A stretch of 63,989 nucleotides of DNA from T1Sed10-7 sp047921175 (GTDB lineage Bacteria > Actinomycetota > Nitriliruptoria > Nitriliruptorales > Nitriliruptoraceae), in assembly GCA_047921175.1 (NCBI GenBank), contig JBLRWQ010000007.1:1-63989 (forward strand), read 5' to 3'. The translations under genes and the position numbers were made by a program. Below are positions 25,991 to 34,690 of this stretch, one piece after another (position 1 is the stretch's first letter; each line of letters opens with the position of its first letter). The notes under the pieces were generated by a model. The model was not told the origin of the DNA. It saw only the letters and a list, made by a program, of their open reading frames with translations, and ran no database searches.

Positions 25991-26937
25991 GGCGACGTGG
26001 CCGCGTCACGGACGGCGAGCTCGACCAGCCGTTCGCACAGGGCGGGGAAGCTGAGGGAGGCGGCCTCGGCGGCCAGCGGCACCAGCGAGGTCTCGGTCAG
26101 GCCGGGGCAGGTGTCGAGCTCGAGCAGCCACGGGGTGCCGTCCACGTCGACGATGAGGTCCGCCCGCGAGATGTGGCGTGCCCCGACCGCATCCACCGCC
26201 ATGAGCGCGGTGCTGGCGCAGGCGGTCGCGACCTCGTCGCGCAGCCGGGCAGGGGCGTGGAACTCGGTGGCCCCGGGGGTGTAGCGGGCCGCGAAGTCGT
26301 AGGCCCCGGCCTTCGGCTGGATCTCCACGGCCGGGAGCGCCTGCCCGTCCAGGACGGTGACCGCCACCTCGGTGCCCGCGACGAACCGTTCGATCAGCAC
26401 CGCGTCGGCGTAGGAGAACGCCCCGACGATGGCCTGGGGAAGCCGGGCCGGATCGTCCACGATGGTCAGCCCGAGGGAGGAGCCGCCTGTCGCCGGCTTC
26501 ACCACCAGCGGCACCGACAGCTCGGCGGCGATCCGGTCCACCGCGGCGCTCGCCCCCATCTCGCGGAACGCCTGCTGGCTGAGCGTGACCCGCTCGGGAA
26601 CCTGCAGCCCCGCGCGCGCGAACAGGCCCTGGGCGATGGGCTTGTTCCAGGCGAGCGAGCTGGCCAGCACGTCGGGACCGGTGTAGGGCAGCCCGATCAG
26701 CTCCAGCAGGGACTGGATCGTGCCGTCCTCACCCGCGGAGCCGTGCAGCGCGAGGAAGGCGACGTCGAACCCGCCCGCATCGAGGGTGTGCACCAGCTCA
26801 CCGTCCACGTCCAGCGCGGTGACCGCGTACCCGAGGTCACGGAGGGCGTCGGTGACCCGCGATCCCGACCGCAGGCTGACCTCCCGCTCCAGGGAGATGC
26901 CACCGGACAGGACGGCGATCGAGGTGCGCTCGGACAT
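25987..26937 (-). CDS. ddl: D-alanine--D-alanine ligase family protein
   Basis: 316 residues, an ATP-grasp enzyme that makes D-Ala-D-Ala for peptidoglycan. It has the N-terminal LSGGISLEREVS, the LHGSAGEDGTIQ motif, the ATP-binding VVKPATGGSSLG and the C-terminal LELDTCPGLTETSLVP. In the last motif Asp stands where Ddl normally has Asn (ExNxxPGMT), which is a magnesium ligand, so activity or specificity could differ. It is the second gene of an operon with the HAD protein and rpiA. Confidence 0.85.
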   Translation of the reverse strand: MSERTSIAVLSGGISLEREVSLRSGSRVTDALRDLGYAVTALDVDGELVHTLDAGGFDVAFLALHGSAGEDGTIQSLLELIGLPYTGPDVLASSLAWNKPIAQGLFARAGLQVPERVTLSQQAFREMGASAAVDRIAAELSVPLVVKPATGGSSLGLTIVDDPARLPQAIVGAFSYADAVLIERFVAGTEVAVTVLDGQALPAVEIQPKAGAYDFAARYTPGATEFHAPARLRDEVATACASTALMAVDAVGARHISRADLIVDVDGTPWLLELDTCPGLTETSLVPLAAEAASLSFPALCERLVELAVRDAATSP

Positions 26938-26975
26938 CGGGGCTCCTTCGTGGGCCGCGGGCCGGGTCGGGGCGA

Positions 26976-28268
26976 TCAGCCACCGACACCAGGGGTCGGA
27001 CGCGTCGGCTTCCGGTCGGGTGCGGGGGGATGCTCGCCGTAGACGGCGCGGACCAGGTCGAGCTCGTCGTGGAGCAGCTCACCGAGCCGCTGCACCCCGT
27101 CCGGGATGCGGCGCACCTCCGGGTAGCTGAAGCACAGCCGCATCTGGTCGCCGCCGCTGCCATCGGCGTAGAACCCCCGTCCGGGGACGTAGGCGACACG
27201 GTGGTTGACGGCCTTGGCGAGCAGGTCCGAGGTGTCGATCCCCGGCGGCACGGTGAGCCAGACGTAGAAGGCGCCCGCGGGGACGGTCCAGTGGACGCCC
27301 GTCGGCATCTCGTGGTCGAGGGCCGTCAGCATGGCCTCCGCCTTGACGCGGTACAGCTCGGTGAAGCGCCGGATCTGGTCCTGCCAGGGCTGGGTGGCCA
27401 ACCACCGTTCCACGATCATCTGGGTCAGGTTCGACGGGCACAGGTCACCGGCCTCGCGCAGCAGCACCAGCTTGTCGCGGATCGGTCCGGGCGCCGCGAT
27501 CCAGCCGGTGCGCACACCGGGGGCGAAGATCTTCGACATCGTGCCGATGTAGACCACCCGGTCGGGGATCATCGAGCGCAGGCTCGGTAGCGTCTTGCCG
27601 GCGAAGTCGAGCAGGCCGTACGGGTTGTCCTCGACCACGAGCAGGTCGTGCTGCTCGGCCAGCGCCGCCAGCCGGTGGCGTCGCTCCACCGACAACGAGA
27701 CGCCGGCGGGGTTCTGGTGGTTCGGGATCGTGTAGAGGTACTTGGCCCGTCGGCCCTCCGTCGCCAGCCGCGTCAGGGCCTCCTCGAGCGCGTCGACGTC
27801 CATGCCGTGCTCGTCCATCGGCACGTGCCGGATGTCGGCCTGGTGGCTGGACATGGCCCCGATGCCCCCGACGTAGGTCGGGCCCTCGGCCAGCACGATG
27901 TCCCCCGGATCGAGGAAGCACTTGGCCACCAGCTCCAGCGCCTGCTGGCCACCGACGGTGACGACCAGATCGTCGGCGTGACCGGGGACCCCCTCGTGGT
28001 GCATCACCTCCACCAGCTGTTCGCGCAGCTCGGGGCGGCCCTGGCCGCCGCCGTACTGCAGCGCGACCGCGCCGGTCTCGCGGATCACCGCGGCGACCAC
28101 CCGCTCGACCTCGGCGAGATCGAGCGCGTCGATCGCGGGCATGCCCCCGGCGAAGGAGACCACCTCCGGTCGCGAAGCGACGGCGAACAGCGCCCGGATC
28201 TCCGAGGCGCTCATCCCGGTCACCCGGGCGGCGTAGCGGGAGAGGTAGGGGTCGGTGTCGAGCCGCAC
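26976..28268 (-). CDS. PLP-dependent aminotransferase (LysN/MocR-type fold I)
   Basis: 430 residues from GTG 28268 with GGAGGAG upstream. Fold-type I features are the YGGGQGRPELRE loop, NHQNPAGVSLS, DNPYGLLDF and the PLP Lys in GTMSKIFAPGVRTGW. The sequence resembles 2-aminoadipate and branched-chain aminotransferases of the MocR-derived group; the exact substrate cannot be told. It heads the minus-strand cluster with ddl. Confidence 0.85.
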   Translation of the reverse strand: MRLDTDPYLSRYAARVTGMSASEIRALFAVASRPEVVSFAGGMPAIDALDLAEVERVVAAVIRETGAVALQYGGGQGRPELREQLVEVMHHEGVPGHADDLVVTVGGQQALELVAKCFLDPGDIVLAEGPTYVGGIGAMSSHQADIRHVPMDEHGMDVDALEEALTRLATEGRRAKYLYTIPNHQNPAGVSLSVERRHRLAALAEQHDLLVVEDNPYGLLDFAGKTLPSLRSMIPDRVVYIGTMSKIFAPGVRTGWIAAPGPIRDKLVLLREAGDLCPSNLTQMIVERWLATQPWQDQIRRFTELYRVKAEAMLTALDHEMPTGVHWTVPAGAFYVWLTVPPGIDTSDLLAKAVNHRVAYVPGRGFYADGSGGDQMRLCFSYPEVRRIPDGVQRLGELLHDELDLVRAVYGEHPPAPDRKPTRPTPGVGG

Positions 28269-28451
28269 GCTCTCCTCCAGGCTGCCGGTCGGGGCGAGGC
28301 CGCCGACCGGTGCGGGTCGGGTCCGGGGCCGGTGGCACCGCTACAGTCGAGCGTAGCGAGCGTGATGGGCGCGCCGGTCACCGGTGCCGAGGCAGGCACC
28401 GGCATGCGACGGCTGCGACCACCCGCCGTCCCGCTGCAGCGAGGAGGGGCC

Positions 28452-28622
28452 GTGTACGACGACGACGGTCGACCCGACCCGGCGCAGCCCACCCACCACG
28501 TTGCGCCGGGTGGCTGGCGCCGCATCCTGGCCGGCTTCCTCGTCGGTGCGGCCGTGGGTGCCGCCATCGCCCTGCTCCTGCCGCGGGACGACGGCCCGGT
28601 CCGCACGCGCCCGGGGGACTGA
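28452..28622 (+). CDS. Small single-helix membrane protein
   Basis: 56 residues from GTG 28452 with a strong GAGGAGG upstream. A His/Pro-rich N-terminus leads to one Gly/Ala-rich helix (ILAGFLVGAAVGAAIALLLP). In-frame ATGs at 28365 and 28403 are alternatives. It precedes the GNAT-like gene by three bases. Function unknown. The 180 bp before it form a divergent promoter region with TACAGT at 28342-28347. Confidence 0.5.
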   Translation: MYDDDGRPDPAQPTHHVAPGGWRRILAGFLVGAAVGAAIALLLPRDDGPVRTRPGD

Positions 28623-28625
28623 GCG

Positions 28626-29387
28626 GTGCGGCGCGCCGTCCCCTTGACGGGTGACGTGCTCGCGGGGCTGCCGGACCCCTGCCGGCGCTGCCTGTTCTGG
28701 GAGCATGGCGCACCCTGCCCGCAGCCGCGGTCCGGGAACGTCCTGGCGGGCCTGGCTCCCTCCCTGACGGCGCGGGAGGTGGGCCGCGACGCGCACGAAC
28801 GCAAGCGCTCCTGGGTCGACGCCGAGGTGGCGGCCGGCCATCCGCCGGGGGTGGTGCTGTGGTCGGGTGCGGGCCGTGACCCGCGACCGACGAGCGCGCA
28901 GGGGGTGCCGGCGGTGGCAGGGTTCGCCTTGTTCGCGACCGCCGACCGTGTCGCACCGCGGGCCGCCCCGGCCCCGCACGCCAGCGCGGATGCCCTGCTG
29001 CTGGCCACCGCCTGGGTCAGCCCCACCGAACGTTCGCAGGCTCTGGGTCGCGTCCTGCTCCATCAGGCGCTGCGGGTCGCGGTCCGGCGCGACCTCGCCG
29101 CGGTCGAGGCCTACGGTGACCGCCGCTTCCGGGAGCGGGCCTGCCTGCTGCCCGCCACCTGGCTGCTGCACGAGGGGTTCCGGGTGCACCGCGAGCACCC
29201 GCGGGTGCCGCTGCTGCGGCTGGAGACGCGCCGGCTCGCCCGCTGGACCGAGCAGCTCGAGCACGCCTGGGACGAGGTGCTGGGGCACCTGCCGGAGCTG
29301 GTGCCCGCCCCCCGCCAGAGCGGTACGGTCGCGCGGACGGATGGTTCGATGTCGAGACATCCCACCGGTCCGGCGCCGTCCACCTGA
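28626..29387 (+). CDS. GNAT-like acetyltransferase with Cys-rich N-terminus
   Basis: 253 residues from GTG 28626. The N-terminal DPCRRCLFWEHGAPC is typical of an actinobacterial family encoded between parB and cwlM (Rv3916c position), usually annotated as GNAT N-acetyltransferase. The body has an acetyltransferase-like pattern (LGRVLLHQALRVAVRRDLAAVEAYGD). The substrate is unknown. The C-terminal tail past residue 225 is low-complexity. Confidence 0.6.
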   Translation: MRRAVPLTGDVLAGLPDPCRRCLFWEHGAPCPQPRSGNVLAGLAPSLTAREVGRDAHERKRSWVDAEVAAGHPPGVVLWSGAGRDPRPTSAQGVPAVAGFALFATADRVAPRAAPAPHASADALLLATAWVSPTERSQALGRVLLHQALRVAVRRDLAAVEAYGDRRFRERACLLPATWLLHEGFRVHREHPRVPLLRLETRRLARWTEQLEHAWDEVLGHLPELVPAPRQSGTVARTDGSMSRHPTGPAPST

Positions 29388-29442
29388 ACACCCGAGTACC
29401 TCCACGACCCCGGAGGCTCCGCCCGCGACGACCCGGAGCGAC

Positions 29443-30648
29443 GTGCGCGCCTACCGCGACCTGCTGGCCCACCGCGACGCGCGGTGGCCACTGCTCACCT
29501 CCATGGTCGCCCGGTTGACCCCCGGGATGATGATCCTCGCGCTGGTGCTGCTGCTGCGCGAGGCGGGGTACAGCTACGCCGCTGCCGGCCTGGTCAGCGC
29601 CGGTCACCAGCTCGGTGTGGGGGTCGCCTCACCGATCCAGGGGCGGCTCGTCGATCGCATCGGGCAGGTGCGCATCCTGGTCCCCGATGCCGCGGGCTAC
29701 CTGGCGGGCACCGTGGCGCTGGCCCTGGCGGCGACGCGCGGAGCGGTCGTGCCGACCCTGGTCGCGATCGCGTTCGCGACCGGCGCGCTCTACCCCCCGG
29801 TGACGGCCGCCTCGCGGGTCCTGTTGTCACGCCTGTTCCCGACCGGGCAGCTGCGCGAGACCGCGTTCGCGCTCTCGTCGATCTCCGTCGAGCTGGGCTT
29901 CGTGCTGGGGCCCCTGCTGGCGGTGTGGGTCGCGGAGGCCGCGAACGCCGGCGCGGCCGTCGTGCTGGCCGGCGTCTTCGCGGCCAGCGGTTCGGTGACC
30001 TATGCCGCGACCGGTGCCGCCCGCTCGATGCCACCCCGGGTCGGGCGGCGGCCGAGCGGCGGTGCGTTGCGAGCGCCCGGGGTCCGGGTCATCGTGGTCG
30101 CCATCGGGTCGGCGGCGGTGGCGTTCGGTGTCCTCGATATCACGATCCCGGCGGTGGCCGAGTTCGCCGGTGACCGCAGCGACGCCGGTCGGCTGGTCGC
30201 GACGCTGGCCTCCGGCAGCCTGCTCAGCGGCATCGTCTACGGCGGGCGGATGTGGCCGGGCACACTGGCGGTCCGGCTGCGCTTCCTGGCCGCGACGTTG
30301 GCTGCAGGCATGCTGCTCCTCCCGTTGACGGTCCATGACCTCCCGCTGTTCACCGTCGGGCTGTTCGTCGCGGGCGTGTTCCTGGCGCCGACCACCATCG
30401 TGGCGTTCCAGCTGCTCGACGACCTGGCCATCCGGGGGACCCAGACGGAGGCCCAGGCCTGGCTGCAGACGGCGGTCGTGGTCGGCGTGGCCGCCGGGGC
30501 GAGCCTCTCGGGCTGGGCGGTGGATGCCCGCGGCCCGGCGGTCGCCTTCGGCATCGGGGCGGCGATGGTGGCGCTCGCGGCTCTGATCGCCCACCTGTGG
30601 CGACGGGACCTGGCGGTCGACCGGGTCGACAGCCCGCTGCCCGGGTGA
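29443..30648 (+). CDS. Major facilitator superfamily transporter
   Basis: 401 residues with about 12 helices. The MFS loop motif appears as IQGRLVDRIGQVRILV between helices 2 and 3. GTG 29443 has CGGAG four bases before it; ATG 29341 is an alternative that would overlap the preceding gene. It resembles drug or sugar efflux carriers; the substrate is unknown. It ends two bases before the end of the oppositely oriented cwlM. Confidence 0.85.
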   Translation: MRAYRDLLAHRDARWPLLTSMVARLTPGMMILALVLLLREAGYSYAAAGLVSAGHQLGVGVASPIQGRLVDRIGQVRILVPDAAGYLAGTVALALAATRGAVVPTLVAIAFATGALYPPVTAASRVLLSRLFPTGQLRETAFALSSISVELGFVLGPLLAVWVAEAANAGAAVVLAGVFAASGSVTYAATGAARSMPPRVGRRPSGGALRAPGVRVIVVAIGSAAVAFGVLDITIPAVAEFAGDRSDAGRLVATLASGSLLSGIVYGGRMWPGTLAVRLRFLAATLAAGMLLLPLTVHDLPLFTVGLFVAGVFLAPTTIVAFQLLDDLAIRGTQTEAQAWLQTAVVVGVAAGASLSGWAVDARGPAVAFGIGAAMVALAALIAHLWRRDLAVDRVDSPLPG

Positions 30649-30650
30649 GC

Positions 30651-31730
30651 TCACCCCGCCTGGGCGGGGACCCCCACCAGGTAGGTGACCACCGCGTCGG
30701 TGAGCGCGGCGGCGATGCGCTGCTGGACCTGCGGGTCCGCCAGCGCGCGACCCTCGTCGGGATGGGTCAGGAACCCCGGCTCGATCACCGCTGCCGGCGG
30801 CCGCGACTCGCGCACGATCGCGAGCGTGCTCGGGTGGACCCGGCAGTCCTCGGTGCCGGTCGCCGCCAGGACCGCGTCGAGGCAGAGCTGCGCCAGCTGT
30901 CGTCCCCGCTCGGAGATCTGGACCTCGGTGCCGAAGTGGTACGCCGCCGCACCCCGACCGTGCGGTGAGGCCACGCCGTTGGCGTGGACGGAGACGATCA
31001 GCTCGACGTCCTCGGCGTTGGCCTGCGCAGCCCGCTCCGACGGGGTCGGGGAGGTCCCGGGCCCACGGCTGAGCACGACGTGCGCACCGAGGGCAGCGAG
31101 CCGGCCCTCGAGTGCCTGGCAGATCCCCCACGTGACCTCGTGCTCGGGGACCCCGTCCGGGGAGGTCAGGCCCGGGTCCGCGACGCTGTGGCCGGGATCG
31201 ACCATGAGCCGAGTGCCGGCGACGGTGCGGCGCCGGGGTCTGCGCAGCGCCTCACGCTCCCGGACGCCCGCGACCGGTTCCTCCTGGTGGGCCCGGTGCA
31301 GGCGGACGAGGTGCGCGATGGTCTCCGGGCCGGCGATGCCGTCCTCGAGCAGCCCGGCGTTCAGTTGGAACTCCCGCACCGCGGCGACGGTCTGCGGGCC
31401 GTACAGCCCGTCGTCGTAGCCGCTGTCGAAGCCGAGCCGGTTGCAGCGGCGCTGGAGGTCCCGGATGTCATCGCCGTACAGCATCGGCCGGGTCGGGTAC
31501 AGCAGCCGGTCACCGAGCCGGTAGGAGGCGCCGACGAGCGCCTGCCAGGTCTCCGGTCCGACGATGCCGTCGGCGATCAGCCCGCGCTGCTGCTGGAAGG
31601 CACGCACCGCCGCCTCGGTGTCGTGGTCGAAGACCGACGGGTCCCCGCCGCAGGCGTACCCGAGCGCCTCGAGGCGGCGCTCGATGTCCTCGACCCCGGG
31701 GCCGGTGCTGCCACGTCGGATCAGCTCCAC
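30651..31730 (-). CDS. cwlM: CwlM-type amidase-fold regulator of peptidoglycan synthesis
   Basis: 359 residues: two PG_binding_1 repeats (about 6-66 and 80-146) and an Amidase_3 domain (about 172-355). Zinc-ligand candidates are present (DPGHS, HEVTWGI, SVHAN), as is the catalytic-type Glu in VIEPGF. There is no signal peptide, so the protein is cytoplasmic as in mycobacterial CwlM, which controls MurA and binds the lipid II machinery rather than cutting the wall. It is the last gene of trxB-trxA-YgjV-cwlM. The role is inferred from family and context. Confidence 0.85.
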   Translation of the reverse strand: MELIRRGSTGPGVEDIERRLEALGYACGGDPSVFDHDTEAAVRAFQQQRGLIADGIVGPETWQALVGASYRLGDRLLYPTRPMLYGDDIRDLQRRCNRLGFDSGYDDGLYGPQTVAAVREFQLNAGLLEDGIAGPETIAHLVRLHRAHQEEPVAGVREREALRRPRRRTVAGTRLMVDPGHSVADPGLTSPDGVPEHEVTWGICQALEGRLAALGAHVVLSRGPGTSPTPSERAAQANAEDVELIVSVHANGVASPHGRGAAAYHFGTEVQISERGRQLAQLCLDAVLAATGTEDCRVHPSTLAIVRESRPPAAVIEPGFLTHPDEGRALADPQVQQRIAAALTDAVVTYLVGVPAQAG

Positions 31731-31797
31731 GGGAGGAGCCTAGGAGAGCGACGCGGTCCGAGCGGCACCGCCGCCGTACACGAGCCCGGAGGCCGGG

Positions 31798-32415
31798 TCA
31801 CGGCGCCGGCCGCTCGAACACGTCCGCCCCGGCGGGCGCGAAACCCATCGCCGTGACGTAGCGGCGGTGGGCCTCGACCTGTGCCCGGGTCCGTAGCCGT
31901 GTGATGCCGTACGGCGCGAACAGCGCCTCCGTGGCGTAGAAGCGCGTGCCGGCACGCTGGTCGCGGTGCGCGGGCGTGACGTAGTCGAGGTCGATCGTCG
32001 CCACCTCGCCGTCCTGGCTCGCCAGGACGACGCCCACGGGGATCCCGTCGCGCAGCACCGCCCAGGCCAGATGGTCGTCGTGGATCCCGGTGAAGTCCGG
32101 TTGGAACCGGGCGATGTCCTCGTCGTGGAAGGCCACGAACCGCTGCAGCAAGGGGGAGGTCGGCGGGGTGGACACCACCTCGAAGTAGGCGTCCGCCGCC
32201 TTGTCACGCACCATCCGGGCCAGGTAGTAGAGGTCGATCAGCACGATCGCGCCGTTGGTCAGCATGACCGGCAGGGAGCCGATCAGGCCGCCGTACACGG
32301 TGAACACGATCGCGCCGACCAGGTTGATGATGCGGAGGCGCCACAACGACGCCATGAGCAGGCTCAGGACGATCAGCGCGGAGGCGAGGTAGCCGATCAG
32401 CTCGACGACGGACAC
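31798..32415 (-). CDS. YgjV-like membrane domain fused to a GNAT-like domain
   Basis: 205 residues. The first 75 form three helices like the YgjV inner-membrane family (IGYLASALIVLSLLMASLWRLRIINLVGAIVF). Residues 90-205 look like a GNAT domain (GIPVGVVLASQDGEVATIDLDYVTPAHRDQ). It starts 16 bases downstream of trxA. The fusion suggests a membrane-tethered acyltransferase; the substrate is unknown. Confidence 0.65.
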   Translation of the reverse strand: MSVVELIGYLASALIVLSLLMASLWRLRIINLVGAIVFTVYGGLIGSLPVMLTNGAIVLIDLYYLARMVRDKAADAYFEVVSTPPTSPLLQRFVAFHDEDIARFQPDFTGIHDDHLAWAVLRDGIPVGVVLASQDGEVATIDLDYVTPAHRDQRAGTRFYATEALFAPYGITRLRTRAQVEAHRRYVTAMGFAPAGADVFERPAP

Positions 32416-32431
32416 GGCCTGCAGCGCCCCG

Positions 32432-32755
32432 TCAGCCGAGGTAGGCCCGGAGATCCTTGGTCAGTGCCGCCTTGCCCTTGGCCCCGACGATCTTCTTGTC
32501 GATGCGGCCACCCTTGAACACCAGCAGGGTCGGGATCGACATGATCCCGTACTCGCGGGCGGTGTCGGGGTTGTCGTCCACGTTCAGCTTGACCACCTTG
32601 AGCGTGGCCGCGTTCTCGTCGGCGATCTCGTCGACGATCGGCGAGACCATCTTGCAGGGCCCGCACCACTCGGCCCAGAAGTCGACGAGGACGGGACGGT
32701 CGGCCTCCAGGACCTCCTCGGTCCACTGTGCGGAGGTGACGGGGCTGGCGGGCAT
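32432..32755 (-). CDS. trxA: Thioredoxin
   Basis: 107 residues, classical size. The active site is WCGPCK (Cys31, Cys34) and the cis-Pro region is SIPTLLVF. It is a cytoplasmic disulfide reductant recharged by the TrxB encoded upstream. ATG 32755 has GAGGAGG six bases upstream. Confidence 0.97.
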   Translation of the reverse strand: MPASPVTSAQWTEEVLEADRPVLVDFWAEWCGPCKMVSPIVDEIADENAATLKVVKLNVDDNPDTAREYGIMSIPTLLVFKGGRIDKKIVGAKGKAALTKDLRAYLG

Positions 32756-32852
32756 GGTGGTCCTCCTCGGCGGGCGGGTCGTGGGTCGGTGCCCGGGGCG
32801 GGCACCGTAGCGGCCGGTGGTGTGCGCGGGCACGGGCCCGCGCCGGGTCAGC

Positions 32853-33923
32853 TCAGCTCGCGGAGGCGGCCGCGGGCTCGGGTGCTGCGGCCGGCACCGC
32901 GTCGCTGCCGGCGAGGTAGCGCTCCGCGTCGATCGCGGCCCGGCACCCGGTGCCGGCCGCCGTCACCGCCTGGCGGTAGGTGTGGTCCATGACGTCACCG
33001 CAGGCGAACACGCCGGGCACCCCGGTGGCGGTGGAGGGCTCGTCGACGATCAGGTAGCCCTCGTCGTCGGTCTCGAGGACGTCGTCGAACAGCCACGTGT
33101 TCGGGATGTGGCCGATGGCCAGGAACAGCCCGTCGGCATCCAGCTCCCGGGTCTCGCCCGTGACCGTGTCCTCGAGCACCACGCCGCTCATCGTCCCGTC
33201 GGTGCCGAGCACGCGCTCGACCACGGCGTTGAGGGCGAACTCGATGCGGTCGTTCCTGAAGGCCCGCTCCTGCAGGATCACCGACGCGCGGAGCTGGTCG
33301 CGACGGTGCACGACCGTGACCTTGGAGGCGAACTTGGTCAGGAAGATGGCCTCCTCCATGGCCGAGTCACCACCGCCGACGACCAGGACGTGCTTGTCGC
33401 GGAAGAAGAAGCCGTCGCAGGTGGCGCAGGCGGACACGCCGGCCCCCCACAGCTCGTCCTCGCCCGGCACCTCGAGACGGCGGGGCTTCGCGCCGGTGGC
33501 GATGATCAGCGAGCGGGTCCGCAGCGTCAGGCCGGATCCGGTCGTGAGCGTCTTGACCGTGCCGGTCAGCTCCACCGAGGTGACGTCCTCGGTCACGAAA
33601 CGCGTCCCGAAGCGGGCGGCCTGGTCGCGCATGCTCTGGATCAGCTCGGGGCCCATCACGCCGTCGGGGAAGCCGGGGAAGTTCTCGACGTCGGTGGTCA
33701 GGGTCAGCTGCCCGCCGGTCGGACCGCCGTCGGTGACGCCTTCGATCAGCAGGGGCTCGAGCGCGGCACGGGCCGCGTAGATCGCCGCGGTCAGGCCGGC
33801 CGGGCCTGAGCCGATGATGATGGCGTCGTGGACGGTGTCCTCGAGCTCGCTCGTGCCGGTCGGCTCGCTGGACGGCGCGGGGGCACCGCCGGGGGACAGG
33901 GTGATGCCGGGGAACTGCGACAT
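32853..33923 (-). CDS. trxB: Thioredoxin reductase
   Basis: 356 residues. FAD motif GSGPAG is at 38-43, the redox pair CATC at 166-169, the NADPH motif is GGGDSAMEEA, and the C-terminal FAD motif is GVFACGDVMDH. It reduces TrxA with NADPH. The 30 extra N-terminal residues are low-complexity. ATG 33923 has GAGG upstream. In Mycobacterium trxB2-trxC-cwlM are likewise adjacent. Confidence 0.96.
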   Translation of the reverse strand: MSQFPGITLSPGGAPAPSSEPTGTSELEDTVHDAIIIGSGPAGLTAAIYAARAALEPLLIEGVTDGGPTGGQLTLTTDVENFPGFPDGVMGPELIQSMRDQAARFGTRFVTEDVTSVELTGTVKTLTTGSGLTLRTRSLIIATGAKPRRLEVPGEDELWGAGVSACATCDGFFFRDKHVLVVGGGDSAMEEAIFLTKFASKVTVVHRRDQLRASVILQERAFRNDRIEFALNAVVERVLGTDGTMSGVVLEDTVTGETRELDADGLFLAIGHIPNTWLFDDVLETDDEGYLIVDEPSTATGVPGVFACGDVMDHTYRQAVTAAGTGCRAAIDAERYLAGSDAVPAAAPEPAAASAS

Positions 33924-34086
33924 GGGAACCTCGAACGTGGGGCCGCGTGACGCGGGTACGGGTCGCGGGGAGACGAGCCACGGTCCGCCGGTGGTCGGGA
34001 GCGGGCGGTCGGCTCGCGAAGGTCTCGCTCGGAGGAACGTGGACGGGACGCAGGCTATTCCGGGGTCCGGCCCGGTGGCCAGGCCG

Positions 34087-34092
34087 TACCCT
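34087..34092 (+). promoter_or_regulatory. Leaderless-type -10 of the B-box-like membrane protein gene
   Basis: TACCCT followed by six bases and then ATG, with no ribosome-binding site; this fits transcription starting at the start codon. Confidence 0.5.
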
Positions 34093-34098
34093 GGGCGC

Positions 34099-34680
34099 AT
34101 GCCCGCCCCGACCGCCTGTGCCCAGCATCCGGACGTCCAGACCCGGCTGCGGTGCTCGTCGTGTGACCGACCGATCTGCCCCGCCTGCGGCCAGGAGGCG
34201 GCGGTGGGCTACAAGTGCCCGGCCTGCGCCCGCCACCTCGACGCCACCACGTCCACGCGTCCCCGATCGGGCGGGGGAGCGCTCGAGCGCCTGGTCGGCC
34301 GTGCGAACGCCTCGCGGCGACCCTCGACGCCCTCGGGTGCGGCCGGTGACCGGCTGCCGCTCGCGATCGGGCTGCGCGCGACGTTGGTCGGGTTCGCCGC
34401 CGTGGTGGGGGGTGGGCTCGTGCTCGCCCCGGTCCTGCAGGGTGGGTTCCTGTTCCTGCTCTCCTCCGGGGCGATCGGGTGGGCGGTGGCGCGCGCGGTC
34501 TACTGGGGCAGCACCGAGGTCGACTCGCCCTACCTCCGCGCCATCGCGATGACCTTCGCCGGGTTCAGCGTGGCGGTCGCCCTGGCCGTCGCGGGCATCG
34601 GCACGGCCCCGGCCGGGCTGCTCTTCCTCGCCTATCCCGCCGCGGTGTACGGCGGCTGGATCGTGGTCCGCGGGCGCTGA
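34099..34680 (+). CDS. Zinc-finger (B-box-like) membrane protein
   Basis: 193 residues. The N-terminus has a Cys/His pattern (CAQHP...CSSCDRPICPACGQEAAVGYKCPAC) like the B-box-type finger at the start of some bacterial rhomboid proteins. About three to four helices follow (100-190). There is no rhomboid catalytic GxSG, so it is not a protease of that type. It lies alone on the plus strand between trxB and the anti-sigma gene. Confidence 0.6.
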   Translation: MPAPTACAQHPDVQTRLRCSSCDRPICPACGQEAAVGYKCPACARHLDATTSTRPRSGGGALERLVGRANASRRPSTPSGAAGDRLPLAIGLRATLVGFAAVVGGGLVLAPVLQGGFLFLLSSGAIGWAVARAVYWGSTEVDSPYLRAIAMTFAGFSVAVALAVAGIGTAPAGLLFLAYPAAVYGGWIVVRGR

Positions 34681-34690
34681 GCGCGGGGCG

